A DNA stretch of 64,000 bases from Triops longicaudatus (Eukaryota > Arthropoda > Branchiopoda > Notostraca > Triopsidae): the NCBI GenBank assembly GCA_022885665.1, contig JAGQDJ010000044.1:588466-652465 (forward strand), given 5' to 3'. This document shows positions 34,539 through 45,625 of the stretch, piece by piece (the first letter of the stretch is position 1; every line of letters starts with the position of its first letter). Position numbers and translations under genes: made by a program. The notes beneath the pieces were generated by a model. The model was given only the letters and a program-made list of their open reading frames with translations, searched no databases and was not told the origin of the DNA.

Positions 34539-37500
34539 GGTCAAACTAGGAACGCAAGCAAAACAAACATTTAGGTTCTTGACACATAAACCAACAAGAA
34601 TATGTCATAAAACAGGGAATCTAACTGCTGTACCTAACGAACACGCAACAACTTTAGGACAGAGCTTGATACCCTTACAAATTTACGACTGAGCTAGATG
34701 CACGACTGCTGATAGATCATCTTCCCTTACGCCAGCCAAAGGAAAATTAATCACATAAAGGTTCGGCTGTATAACGCAACACGCCAATATAGTCTTGGCG
34801 CCGACTAAATTTTCGCGAATTTCCTGGTTTGAATTTGTAATTCTGTTACAATTAAGTTACGCAGAAACTATACCCTTTTTGCGAAACAGACACTTTTAAA
34901 CTCAAATCTCGATAACTCAAATCTCGATGCTTGTTTAGTTTGTGTTACAATACACAAGTACAATTTCCCACCGAAGAATGTGAACCCGAACAATCGAACA
35001 GGACGTACAATAAAAAAGTATCAAAAATTAAATTATTACTAATTTTTCTAGAAACTACTTTTTTTAGGAAAACGACACAAAAAATAGTTTGATTTGCTAC
35101 CCGTTTGACTAGAAGGAGAATCGCGACTGAGGAACTCAATATGGCGCCAACGTAAATGACGTTGGGATTTTTAAGAAAACATATGGCCTTTCTTTCACCC
35201 CCAGTTGAGCCCTTTTTTTTTCTCCCATACCGGCACCTTGGCTGTTAACGAGGTTTGGGCGCCAAAGTGGCCTAATGCATAGACGATCCATTTCTGAACT
35301 ACACACCCGTACCATGACCTCTGATCCGTACCGTATACTCAAGAGGGGAACGCAAGAGAACGCCAACAGTCCGAGAATAGTTTCCTTTGTTGCTCTCGGG
35401 GCCGCAACTTCATAAAACACCACTAAAATTCACACTTTTGTCCTTAATTTTCCACTAATTAATTAAAATTTGCCAGAAAACCCGTCAAGCGAAAACTTGA
35501 ATGCAACGTGTCAAAAAAGCACGTATGTTCTGAGCCCCATTTCCCTATTTTCTGGTAAAAAAAAAAAAAAAGTGGCTAATTGGCTGTTCTTTTTCTTGCA
35601 CGTTCCTCCCATCGTCACTTCACTCCATTTACAGGAAAACACCCTTTCCTTCCCTAGCCGTCGATCTCGACCCACGGTAGTATTTAAGTAACATTGAAAG
35701 CTATTTCCGCTTCCCGCTTTATTTCCTTTAAATATTCTTCTGCTTAACGGTTGGTAACTCCCCTACCACCCCGGTAAAATCGAAATAAGTCATTCTAGTA
35801 CAACGCACGGAAGAAAAGTGGGGTTTTATTTTTCTTCATTCCGCCCTAAAAGAATAAATACCAGCAGGGAAGCTCAACAAACGTCAAGGTGGCGTGCAAC
35901 GAAGCCAGTGCAATCCAATTACGGAGCACTGATCGAAGTTGGACTGAACTGGGTTACAAAAGTGCGGAGCTTCCGAAGCTTATTTTTCGTACAAGTAACT
36001 GTCGACAAAAAGAGGAAAAACGAGCACGGCTCACGTTTGCCCCCTTCTTCTTATCCAGAACCACTACTCAGCTTAGCCAAATCCGTAGTCTGCATGTCAT
36101 TATTGCTACAGTAGTTGCTAGTGAAAGAAAAGAAGATCGGGACAATAGAAGGCGGGCAACGAAAAAGACGAGTGCATGCTTCCTTGCCCTTCGTTTTTGT
36201 CACCCATCAACAAGGCCATAAACTTTGTGTGTCGATTGGCTCTACAATGTGAGGAATAAAGCTTTATGTAGACAACAATATCGTCTTGTAAAAGGGAAGT
36301 AGGCTGCTTTCGGCCTTTTTCACTCTTGACTTTGCATGCTTTGATGAAGTATTACAGAAATGTTTGAAATCATAAAGAATAGAGAAAACTGAGCCAATGT
36401 AGGTCGACAATTCTATTCTGTCGTCAAGACAACGCCATGAGGGCATCGAAACGTTATAGAAAACGGACAATGTGCAGGCATATATTTCGAACGAAAAAGG
36501 AATAGGTCGAAAACTAAGAGGGAATAGGGAAGTTTGCTAATGCTGCTTTCCAAAGCGCGCCAGGCACGGACTTCAAACTTCCAACCTGACACGTCGAGAC
36601 GCTAATGACCACAAGCAAGCAATACGTGGAAACCCAACCAAACTTGTATACTGAAGATCGGTGATATGGAATCAACTGACATTTGCTTGACCGAGATTTA
36701 ATACAAAGAACATGATCAGGTAGCTATTACACATCCTCTTCAATTACTCGAGCGAAGCAACTAAGTGTATGTAAAATAATAAAACTTCGGAGTACTGAGT
36801 TACAACGTGATATTACTAACAAAATACATAAAATTTCCGAGCTACAGATGTTGCTTTCGAAAACGGACAATACCACTGTTAACTAATCAAGCGAAAAGAA
36901 TGTCGCTCCCCAAACGTACCACAGTTATTTTAACCAAAACCAATTAACGAATGCGTGCTTTCTTTTTTCTTCATACTGTAAGACTCATATACGTCTAATA
37001 CAAAATACACCGTGTCAGAAATCATGTGTCCAAGTTCACTATTCATAGATAATGCAAAGCCTCTTAACCCTCGATAGTGGGGGAGATAATTGTGTAATCA
37101 AAATCCCAAACATTTATGCATAATTATCTTGAAAAGTGAAAAATAATAAGTCGAAGCTTCAAAATTATGGCATTACAGTTAAAAGGCAACAACTATACTA
37201 CATAAGTTCACAACGTAAAGTCAATCTACGGTTTACGCAAGGGTAATTATTAATACGGCTAAAACATGGCACAACTTACCACAAATCTGACGGTATCAAA
37301 CTTCACAACAGTGTCCTTCTTTACACAGCATTAATCAAGTCACTATTTCTCTTTATAAAGGCACATAAAGTATAAAAACTCGCCCTCGCGCACCTGAACG
37401 CGTCGCCATCATGAAAATATGCGGTGGGCGGAGAGTGTCAGGACGCAGGTGGAAAACAGTATCGATTCCTTACCCAAAGGTTTATCGATATATCGGTACA

Positions 37501-37883
37501 CAATGCCTCGATTGTACGATACTTAAAAGTGGCGGCTTGGTAGCTGTCAAGGGAAGAGAAAAAAACAGAAACTGCACATCTCTGTTTACGTACGCGTAAT
37601 ATTTGGGCTGTAGGCACACGGCAGGTCTAAAATGCGGCGTTTCACAAAGTGAATTTTTCAAAATCACCGACAATACCAAGTGCGTGTGCGTGTTCGTTTT
37701 TTTCCAGACACCATTTTGGGGGACACTTGGAAGAGTTTTGTGTATGGAACTGCAACAAAAAACAATTAAGCTGGCTCTTCATTCGGCTTATATTAGCAAA
37801 CGCTCAATTGACCGCGCTGTGCTTTAGTCGTTCACCCAACTTTGTTGCAAAAGATAGGGCCGCATAACACATCACAGCCCAGC
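34539..37883. other. Divergent intergenic region between PAK (-) and PHF10/SAYP (+)
   Basis: No supported gene. It should hold the promoters and 5' UTRs of the two divergent neighbours. A 14-bp unit (actcaaatctcgat) is repeated at about 34900-34928. The overlapping 98- and 110-codon frames at 35818-36221 are unrecognised and probably chance. Confidence 0.5.
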
Positions 37884-40719
37884 ATGGAGGAGCCAGAAAA
37901 GCTCTGCCTTTCTGAGCAGGATACTATCTCTGTGCCAACAACTAATAACCTGACGGAAAATGGAGCTAGTGACAAAGAATTTAAAAATACAACACCTCAC
38001 GTTCCGCCGATCACCATCCATTCAGTGGCCGGACCAGGAAACCAAGTACCCATGTGGTCTATCACAACCAGTACAGCCGTGGCGAGCCCCCCGTCACCTT
38101 TGCCCCGGAACCAAACGCCACCTCCACCTATAACTATCACCTTATCCACACACCCGCCGCGGGTGACGTCTTCTCCGCCCAAAGTCCGGGACAACGCGCT
38201 CAGCATTGCCAAGGAGGCTTCTGACTACCATCCCCATCCGAGGATCGTTCTCAAATTGCCCAAGGAAGCCGCTACTGGACTAGCGGCCATGGATGCCTTG
38301 GACAACAATACCTTCACCTCGGAGAACTCGAATCTGACGTACCAGTCGGAATCCTTAACGAACGATAATGACAGTTTGCTTCATCACCCCTTAGCTTCGA
38401 ACGAGAACAGCACGAGTTACACCACGTTTAGTGCAAGTATCGGCATGCCGCCTGTGACCAGCCTCATATTCGAATCCAACAGCAGTACACAGGCGACCAC
38501 CGCCGAATCTGGCCGAAAGCGAAAGTACGTACGGAGAACGCTCGACCCGACCTTGTCAACACCCTTGCGCGAGAGGCTGCACCGTCGAGCCAAGGATTTC
38601 AAACTCGATGTAGACGAAGCCATGGCCGTGGAAGGCATGGATATAGTCATCGACACGCCACCAGTCAAAAGAGGACGCAAACCAGGTCACACTCAACTCC
38701 AGCTCCAGTTCCCGGCCAATAACTCTTCGCCGGTAGCGGCAACAGCCGACACATCGCCTGCTGTGAATGGAGATTCCGTCGCAGCCTTGGTCACAGTCAC
38801 GCCAGAAAAACCTCCACCGGCTAAACGGGGGCGCAAACCTGGATTCAAATTGAATCGTCCGCTGAAAACACCAAGTGAGACTCTTGGACAAGCTGGTGAT
38901 GAAACGCCCAAAGTTAAACGCGGTAAATTTGGCAAGAAATTTTGTTAACATTGTGCGGTAGTTATTATTTATTAATTCAATGTCTTTGTACACATAGGAC
39001 GGAAAAAGAAGGAAAAACGTGTGGTCAAAAAGGTTACGACTCCGAAAACGCCTTCAACTTTTCAGGTGAGATTTTCGTCTGACATCGCGAATGTCAAATG
39101 TAAAATTTTTCTTATAGGTTCTGGAAGAAGACACACGTATGAGCATGGGAGGTGGAGTTAAGAACTTTACTAGCATGCTCGACACACCCACACAGTTTTC
39201 TGCTAAAAGCAATCACAGTAATTCTTTTGCGTCACCCAGTGTGAACCTAACAGGTGTAGAGGAAACTTCGGATTCGACTAACACGTCCGTCAAACAAAAG
39301 AAACTTTCCCGAATGGAAGTTTTTGATCCTAAGTAAGGCAAAATTGTCCTTTGTCGTGGAATGCGATTCATTTTCCCCCTTTACTGTCCTTTAGTCATGT
39401 TAGTATTACCGCCGAACAATTATATGAGTACCAGTGGCCACCAGGAGATCCGAGCGCGGAGTATTACTTGTTACAAGAGCAGGTTTCTGCCTACTTGGGT
39501 CTCAAGCTACACAGGCGATACCCGGAGTTGAAGCGGCGGTCATTAGAACTGATCGAACGGACATACTTGAAAGAAAAGGGGGTTGTTTCTGAAGTCACGT
39601 GCGATTTAGGTAAGAACTCGACGCTATTTTTTGCAAGTTGTTTTCTACCAGTTGATATTTGTTATTGGGAATGGGACAATTAGGTTTGACAGCAATTCCT
39701 AGTCGTGAAGTATTGGATATATTATTCAACGATTTTCCGGAAAAGTACGAGGAATATCAACGTGTGGTACATGAAAGGAAGGAGCAAGCAGCCAAAGCAA
39801 AACAAAAAGGTAGAAATAGTGTTAAATGGAAAGGTCTGTGATTGTTCGTGGATTTCTTATGTTTAGCTGCTTTGGCTGCGGAAAAGGCGAAACCGATGGA
39901 TCCCCGCACAAGAGCCATCAAGTCGTGTAGTACTTGGAACGTAGCATTTAATCGTGAACGCAAAGAAGAAAGACGTTACTGTATAGACACTCAGACGTGG
40001 ATCATTCACGGACCACGGAAGGTTGTCACCAAGCCCCGTCCTGTGGACGATAATAGATTTTACCCAGTGGCCCTTATACCTGGGCAGTATACCGATGGTT
40101 ATAGAAAGTAAACTTGACATGGTTTAAATATGCAGACTTGGAACTAATAACCATCTTGGTTGGTACATTAGGTATACGCCAGCTGAACTAAGGCGATTGC
40201 CGGTGAATACAGTCACACGAGCACCGTGGTCAAAATCCAAAGATGAAGAAGACGGAGATATTTCTGATGCTGAATCAGACAAAAGTGGCTCAAATTCTGA
40301 TTCAAGTTCCTCTCCTGATTCTAGGTATGATTTCCGTAACTTTCATGTCCGAAAGCCAATTTTTTCCCGTTTGTTGTTTACAGTTCCGATTCCAGTGATG
40401 ATAGCTCATCAAGCTCGGATGAATCTCAAGAGGAGGAGCCACAGAAAGCGAGCTGTGCTGAAAGAAAGTCTGCCAATGACTTTGAAAGCTGTGGCTTAAT
40501 GTGCAAAATGTGTGGGAAAGGCTTGAACCAAGCTAGCTCTTTTAATGAGTCGGAAAGTTTGCCCTGCTCGTTTTGTCGTGCCAGCGGTAGCTAACTTATC
40601 CAATTTTTTTCTACAATCCACGTACAGTTTATGCATGCATTGTTTGGACGAAGAAAAAAATGCCCCAACAAAAAGATTATTGCGCGAGCGAGAGTGAGCG
40701 AAAGTTGCCATGCCAATAA
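37884..40719 (+). CDS. PHF10: PHF10/SAYP (BAF45-type) chromatin factor lacking intact PHD fingers, 9 exons
   Basis: Subunit of PBAF-type SWI/SNF remodellers. Exons: 37884-38922, 38998-39065, 39118-39332, 39395-39609, 39684-39809, 39867-40107, 40172-40324, 40384-40586 and 40628-40719; about 783 residues. The Pro/Ser/Thr-rich N-terminal half carries three AT-hook-like motifs: KRGRKPGH (about 263), KRGRKPGF (about 313) and KRGRKKKEKR (about 344, across a splice). The conserved SAY region starts near 441: ITAEQLYEYQWPPGDPS, VSAYLGLKLHRRYPELKRR, GLTAIPSREVLDILFNDFP, ALIPGQYTDGYRKYTPAELR. An acidic Ser/Asp stretch follows, then CKMC and CSFC, the first half of PHD1. The gene then runs into AATAAA, so the tandem PHD fingers are missing. 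The last splice is uncertain: in another frame exon 9 would read CMHCLDEEK and stop near 40697, which looks more zinc-finger-like. An upstream in-frame ATG exists at 37842. Confidence 0.85.
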
Positions 40720-40720
40720 A
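40715..40720 (+). terminator. Polyadenylation signal overlapping the PHF10/SAYP stop codon
   Basis: AATAAA directly at the predicted stop. It supports the transcript ending here rather than continuing to PHD-encoding exons. Confidence 0.5.
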
Positions 40721-41620
40721 GAGAATGTCTTTTACAACTACCGAGTTATGCCTTACTTTTATATCATTTAGCTTAAATAGTGTTCGTGTTTCGCTACTTG
40801 GAAAATGATAATTACAACGAATTCAACAAACTGGAACAGGACTTGGACTAGATTTATTTATAAAAGCAAATAAGCATCGCAGCAAATTACCAAACTCCTA
40901 ATTTGAATAGTGTTCATTTTAGGTGGGTAAAATGTAGCTTGTGGGAGAGTTACACAAGGAAAGACAATAAACAGAACACGTAACTTCAGACCTGTGACAA
41001 AAATAATTTGGTGAAGTCTATACGTGGCGTATCAAATAAAGCTTTCTTAGGTTCGAAGTGCCCGGTACATTTAAGTGAATTCAAGTTACTGAAAATTCAC
41101 CAACGTTAGGTGACTTCGAAAGTATTATATTTCGTTCCATAACATTTTACGAGTGTACCTCTAGCGCAATCTTAAACATCCATCGAAAATACCTATATTC
41201 ATGGTTCTGCTTGTATTCCTTACTGAACAACATTAGGTACGGTACTTAAACCCCTTCTACCCTGTTAGCTAATTACTCAAATGCCGGTTACCAACTTTAC
41301 CCTTCGAATAAGAAACTTCTGTAAAGCAATGCAAATACTGTACGGATGAGCTACTGCAGGACTTCCAGTACACTACTGGGTTTGCGTCGGTGCCGGCTTT
41401 CCTCCATGTAGTTCAAACTGTCGAAAACAAAGTATTCGTAAACCTGTTGTATTTATGGTATTACTGGTATTAACCCACGATAAAAGCGCAAAAGGAAGGC
41501 CAGTTAAAATCTGGAAGAAAACGGCATCCCATAGGACCCTACAACCCCATAACAACAATACACACTCCATTTTACGTGTACATAGCACGCTTAATTAACC
41601 TAATAAGAAAATCACTGTGG
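40721..41620. other. Convergent intergenic spacer
   Basis: About 900 bp between the 3' ends of PHF10/SAYP (+) and DPH6 (-). Short frames only. No PHD-like Cys/His pattern was found here that could extend PHF10. Confidence 0.5.
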
Positions 41621-44221
41621 TTAGACTTCAAGTCGTAGGCCTGATACGCTTATAAAAGTTTTTGGGGACTCGAAACCCAAAACTGGGATCACTGATAAAG
41701 CTTGCCTGTCTAGCCTTAAGGAGCTATCTTTGCTTAGTTCTTTGATTGCTGTTTCCAAACCTGATACAGACACCTGGCTAGTTATAAAAATTCGCAAATT
41801 AAACTTCGTATCAGCCGTGGAATCTCGCATTAAATGCTGGACTGTATATCGCAAAATCTGGGTCAATTCTTCGGAGTTGGTGCCAGTTGCATTTTCTACG
41901 AATATATAAAGTTCACTTCAAGACTTGAACAATGTATGACACGGTTACTTACCTGCTTGGCAACTAGTAATCGACAACTGCCCGTCGAATGCCCATCCAC
42001 GTCGCAGGGACACAATTGTGCCACTTTCCATACAATAGCCAGTTTCCAAATCTAGAAATTGAAGTGAAACTTTCTGGTTAAACATGAATCAGTTATAGTA
42101 TACATTCGCTTTTCCGGTTGTATCGATGGGCCCACACTTGCCACTCTACCAGGGCATTCCTCGGCAATGCCGGAACAATGACATAATCAACAATTGCATC
42201 ATTGGATTCGGCTTCCCATAACGTTCGAGCTTTCTGAACGTAGCTTCGATCGGTCACGTAACATACAGCCTTATAGAAAGGTATTATTTCCTTGCCTATG
42301 AAGTCACGCAAGAACCTTACATGAGTGACGTCTCGAATGGACATATTTTCCGACATGGCCGAAATAACCCTATTGATATGTCTGAGTGCCAATTTGCATT
42401 GAAGAACTATACCGCCTTTTTCTGGTAACACCATCGAGCCTGGTATGAGCCCAATTTGCCCAGAGACAAACAACACATCCCCAATCTAAAGCAAATCCAG
42501 AATAATTTCGCATCAAAGTTAACTTATTCAATATTGCACTCTCTTATGTTACTTCTTTAGCTTGACTGTACGGTCCTATATTCGCTGGAGCCCAGTGCGA
42601 AATGCTTTGCACATGCATTGTATTAACTCCATATTCAACATCGTCCACAATTTGCTTTTTGCAATACAAAGTAGCTTCAAACATGAATAAAACGTCTTCT
42701 GGTAAGGAAACTTGTATGCAAACACGCGTAGGTGGATTTACGAGGAAGTAGGTTCCGTAAACTTTATTGATGGCAGCGTAGTCGCTCATCGATTTGACAT
42801 ATAAACAGACGGAAACCAAATTTGCCAAGGTCAGTTCATGGGACTCCAGCAACCCTAAAGATCGCACCATTTAAATCATTACGCAATGATGAACGAGAGC
42901 TTACTTATGACTTCCCTTATAGTATTATGAGTGGCTTGTGCAACATCTTCATTCCTCGGATCTAATACGGCAGTTATGCCGCTGATCCAACCCCACGAGG
43001 CTTTGTTAATTACTATAATAGGTGCTTGGTAAAGTTTTTCAGTCCAACTTGGGGAGTTATTGCAGACCGTAATAACTTCTTCATTGGCATCCGTCATCAA
43101 ACCAGCAATGTATGAAAGTGGAGTAAGCGACGTTAACGGTATATTGGAAGCGTCCTGACAAAAAAGGTGACAAATATGCAAGTCAGAGCCATTTTTCTAA
43201 CCTTGTTTTTCTTTTCCACGCTAATATTGGTAAGCTTCAAGTAAGCTACTGGAGCTATCGGATCATCAGAATGCATCACAACTTGATAGCCATTCCTAGG
43301 AATTTACAGTCATTCAGTCTTTCGGTAAAGCTTATAAAGTGTTGCTACAAAAGTATCCTCTTCTTAAAAAGAGGGCAGTCTAAAGTGAACGTTTCGTATT
43401 CGCCTCCTTCTCCGCAAACATTTATTCCAAATTGCTTTCTCTATGTACGTAAAAGAGTGCAAGTAAAAATGAAAGTAAAACTTTTCTTATTTTACCAAAT
43501 TTTCTAGCTCGTGTTTGATTTGGTTTAACTCCAAGCCAAGATGTTTCTTCGGCTTTAATCCCAACGCTGCTACTTTTACGATAACAGCTTTCAATCCTGA
43601 ATCGATCATCTCTTGCAAGAGTTCACTTTGATTCCTCCGCCACAAATAAGATAGAGACACAAGTCCTAGACGATTACACCTAAGAAATGTTTTATAATAT
43701 TTCAGCGCACAGGCACTAGATTATGACTGACACATTTTCTACTCTAACCCTCTGGTAGTTAGAAAGTATAGCTCCTACACTTACGGCTTCAACTTGGAGC
43801 TCGTCCTAGAAAGAAAAAAGTCCTTTATTGCGGCGAAAAATCTAAGAATATTACTTTGATTCGGGACAGAAGCCGATGTAGATCTTCGACTTCGTCACCT
43901 GGATCCACCGTGTAATCCACTCCTTGCTGTAAACTGCCTCCTGTTATACTTTCTCTAAATAAAGGTAACTCCATGGCTTCCGCGTAATACTGAATAGCAT
44001 CATGACCAACAGTTTGATACATATAACTGTCCAATTCATCTGCAAACGAGAGAATAAACAAATTTAGAGCTTTTCTACAAATGGACTGGAGTCGGAGAAC
44101 CTTTATCGCCTGCTACCGGTCGAAGGTTGGCTAATGCTACGATTTCATGGCCACTAGCAACACACTGCATCATATTAAAACAACTATCTTTCCCTCCACT
44201 AATAAGTGCGACAACCTTCAT
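41621..44221 (-). CDS. DPH6: Diphthine-ammonia ligase, long form with RidA/YjgF domains, 11 exons
   Basis: Catalyses the last step of diphthamide synthesis on elongation factor 2, the ATP-dependent amidation of diphthine. Exons by high ends: 44221, 44039, 43805, 43679, 43440, 43295, 43154, 42854, 42485, 42051 and 41895. All are in phase and give 685 residues, like the fungal and fly long form; human DPH6 is about 267. The N-terminal ATP-pyrophosphatase domain has VALISGGKDSCFNMM (PP motif) at the start, DELDSYMYQTVGHDA, ELLQEMIDSGLKAVIVKVAA and GEGGEYETFTLDCPLF. Two RidA-like segments follow: about 330-450 (TLANLVSVCLYVKSMSDYA) and about 455-580 (GPYSQAKE, GDVLFVSGQIGLIPGSM, RNALVEWQVWAH). 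The C-terminal tail (about 590-685) is less conserved. The start is unambiguous because the PP motif lies immediately after the ATG. Confidence 0.92.
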
Positions 44222-45625
44222 CGTTGTATATTATTTATTGACACAATCACAACTAACTCCAGCCAGTGTACTGTCATGTATGGGACCAAACATGCGCACG
44301 TGTTATAACCGCCGGGATGAACGCCTGCGGCGGGTCAAAAGCGGCAAGTTTCATCTCTTGATTCCTTGATTTGCACCGCGCATGCGGTATTCCCTAAGAA
44401 AAGGCGAGTATTTTTCAAATTCAAGGCTTCGGTACATGAAAAGTACTAGGAAATTGAGGATGTACTGACAATGCGTGATTGTAAGTACATAAAGAAGTTT
44501 ACATGCAATTATTAGGTAAAATATGCGTGAAATTTATTCGACGATGCTGTGTTGCTGTAATAAAACTGTACAAAATAATTTTTAAAAGAAAAAAAATCAC
44601 AAAATGAATTTTAATATATAAAACGACGTGTAAAAAAATAGTGTCCTGAAAGTTACACCTATTGGGCAAAACATTTTATAACCACGAAGTGGAAAATATT
44701 TTTTTTCTTTTTTTTTTTGCGTGTATAAGAAAACTGAGTATTTTGCGTCCGAAGTGTCAGTCAATCGAATACGACGAGTAAGTAGAAGGACTATTTCGGC
44801 GAAAACTATAATAATCCATCAAAAAGACCCAACTGCAAGGCAAACAAAGGAGAATGTCTACTTTATTCTTGGTCTGTTTCCCCTCCAGAAAAGCCATACG
44901 AAACTCAACAGATAGTACTTTTCTATTCTGTACATAGTCGAATGATTTGCAAACCATATTTTACAGGTTTTTAAAGCATTAATATTACACGACAAAAACA
45001 GACGTCAATTGTCATTCAATAAAACTCGAACGTTATTCTTGGGTCCAAGTATACAGCGAATTGCAACTTTCCCAGGAAGTTGCGGTGACTTACGCTTTTT
45101 GAGGCAAAATGAAGTTTCACAACTTTCTGTATTGAATTTTAAGGGATGCATTTCGCAACCATACATCAACTAACAAACTTTTTGTTTGGACGTGTTTCAG
45201 AAACTTAGAAGGGCCCCAAAACAGAAAACATCTCCTTCCCTTAGCAAGTCTATGTGTAACAGAAAAGACCTTAAACGAAAAATTAAAGAAGGCATGTGCA
45301 ACATTTCTTATGCGTACGCAAATAGTTCGTAACATCCCGTCGCTCAACCCAAGTAAATGTAACTCAAATTTTGTTTTCGCTCTTATTGATCAAACTACGT
45401 TGGTAATTGTATCACGGCTGGACATGTCCATAGCAACGTAAAGTTTCGCATTAGTGTGACTTCTTGGTGTTAACAACGATCAAACAACCTTCCCGACTAA
45501 AAGGGTCTTCCGTCGTACTGCAGGAAGCGTTTCCGTAGAGTCAACACTTTCCTAAAAAAAAGGAGAACGCAGTCGAAGTGTTTTTGTGCAGAGGGTGTAA
45601 AAATTATGGGCGTGGAAGTGTGAAA
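44222..45625. other. Divergent intergenic region
   Basis: Shared upstream region of DPH6 (-) and the FAM161-like gene (+). Contains a T-rich run near 44700-44718. No supported gene. Confidence 0.5.

Noticed and set aside
35818..36221. Two overlapping + strand frames of 98 and 110 codons
   Set aside because: Different frames of the same DNA, no domain or splice partner, basic low-information composition; likely chance.
42310..42345. Possible ultra-short intron in DPH6 exon 9 (GTAAGG...ATAG)
   Set aside because: The frame is open and the encoded sequence continues sensibly; about 32 bp is shorter than any other intron seen here.
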